Notes under the pieces: generated by a model
Told to the model about the DNA's origin: nothing
The model's input: the letters and a program-made list of their open reading frames with translations, nothing else
The model's database searches: none
Translations under genes and position numbers: made by a program
In this document: positions 63,400 through 64,000 of the stretch, piece after piece
Numbering within the stretch: the first letter of the stretch is position 1
Layout of the letters: the number at the start of each line of letters is the position of its first letter
Assembly: GCA_002349565.1 (NCBI GenBank)
Contig: DEDN01000035.1
Location: 1 to 64,000 of the forward strand
Reading direction: 5' to 3'
Source of the DNA: Alphaproteobacteria bacterium UBA2903
GTDB lineage: Bacteria; Pseudomonadota; Alphaproteobacteria; CAAGCB01; CAG-977
Length of the DNA: 64,000 nucleotides

Positions 63400-64000
63400 A
63401 TGAAAAAAATTGCGGCATTGGTTGTTGTCTGTTTGCTGGTTTCGGCTGGCGCGGGGATGTATGCCCTGCGCGGAATGCTGAACGATTTTGAGCAGCAATG
63501 GACGGACGGACTGAAAAAACAGGGATGGACAATTGCTTTCAATGAAAAAGCGGAACTGCGTCCGTTGTCCGTCCAATACAGGAATATTACCGTCGAAAAC
63601 CTTGAAAACAAAGGAATGGCGACAATCGGAACGCTGCGCTTGAAACCGGACGCAATGTCGTTTTTGAGGGGAAAATTCTTTGTCAAAAAAGTTGTTTTGA
63701 GCGATGTTACCTTTTCATTCAAAAACGTGAAAGTCGATTTTCCCGTCGTCAAGCTGCTGATGCCGAAAGACGGGCGGATAAATCTGTCGGGGCGTTTAGG
63801 CGCATACGACGATTTTTTTGCGTTTGACGGCGATTTTGACGGAACGAAGTTTGATTTGACGGTGAAAAGCGGCAATTTGTTTGCCGCTTTGTCGGGCAAC
63901 ACAACGGAAAACGGCATGGAATCGACGCTGAAAATCTCCGCCACGCAAACGCCTGTTCGGGGCGCGCCCGATCTGGCTGTTGCGGCGAAAATAACGACGG
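63400..64000 (+). CDS. AsmA-like protein, 5' part (runs off the window)
   Basis: The first 200 codons from ATG 63400 (GAGGCGGATGAA upstream) are open to the window end. A signal anchor (about 4-22) is followed by beta-rich repeats (LRPLSVQYRNITVENLE, VLSDVTFSFKNVKVDFP) resembling AsmA/TamB-like periplasmic proteins. The C-terminus is unseen, so length and identity are uncertain. It lies 10 bases after the pseudouridine synthase and is probably cotranscribed. Confidence 0.55.
   Translation, partial: MKKIAALVVVCLLVSAGAGMYALRGMLNDFEQQWTDGLKKQGWTIAFNEKAELRPLSVQYRNITVENLENKGMATIGTLRLKPDAMSFLRGKFFVKKVVLSDVTFSFKNVKVDFPVVKLLMPKDGRINLSGRLGAYDDFFAFDGDFDGTKFDLTVKSGNLFAALSGNTTENGMESTLKISATQTPVRGAPDLAVAAKITT

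Noticed and set aside
1..64000. tRNA and rRNA genes
   Set aside because: No stretch showed the T-loop/acceptor pattern of tRNA or rRNA signature sequences; apparent GTTCGAATC matches lie inside coding regions.

Overview
The window looks like a chromosomal segment of an uncultured alphaproteobacterium. The evidence is the alphaproteobacterial order of the ribosomal genes, the nuoN-birA-rnj linkage, the chorismate mutase-hisC pair, and two prepilin-like proteins of a kind I associate with host- or gut-associated alphaproteobacterial genomes. That last point, and therefore the exact clade, is inference. No tRNA, rRNA, CRISPR array, transposase or prophage was seen.

Layout. 1-11486 (+): the end of tuf, then the S10 and spc ribosomal operons (rpsJ to rplO), secY and adk. 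11509-17772: a 6.3 kb segment that interrupts the ribosomal superoperon. It holds a putative metallopeptidase gene, a two-component system and an RND efflux gene that has lost its 5' end. 17791-20421: the alpha operon (rpsM, rpsK, rpoA, rplQ) with its own promoter and a structured leader, ending at a strong terminator. 20441-20680: a structured RNA that ends in a terminator just before a PEGA-domain gene. 21403-23868 (-): glycogen phosphorylase.

24173-38134 (+): a small unknown gene, then nuoABCD-nuoGHIJKLMN, birA, RNase J and a small secreted protein. The complex I set is very unusual. nuoE and nuoF are absent and NuoG lacks its N-terminal 2Fe-2S domain. NuoD has lost the quinone-site His and Tyr, and many membrane carboxylates and lysines used for coupling are replaced. 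The 4Fe-4S ligands of NuoG, NuoI and NuoB are all kept and every ORF is open. The electron wire appears preserved while both the NADH entry and the quinone exit are gone. This is the strongest candidate for an undescribed system in the window.

38167-64000: a mixed housekeeping and accessory region. It contains RNase D, a Cys-rich secreted protein, an AspT/YidE-type transporter, a second putative metallopeptidase related to the first, an FAD dehydrogenase, alaA, a D-lactate-dehydrogenase-like enzyme, a pair of palindromic repeat elements, two pilin-like genes, a membrane metallopeptidase, a metallo-beta-lactamase-fold hydrolase, uvrA, a lipoprotein, a GT-C-like membrane protein, an ankyrin-repeat protein, hisI, chorismate mutase, hisC, a lysine 2,3-aminomutase family enzyme, rarA, an RluA-family pseudouridine synthase and the start of an AsmA-like gene. 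Many start codons in the window are GTG or TTG (adk, the histidine kinase, rpsM, rpoA, glgP). All residue comparisons were made by eye against remembered family motifs, not by computed alignment.
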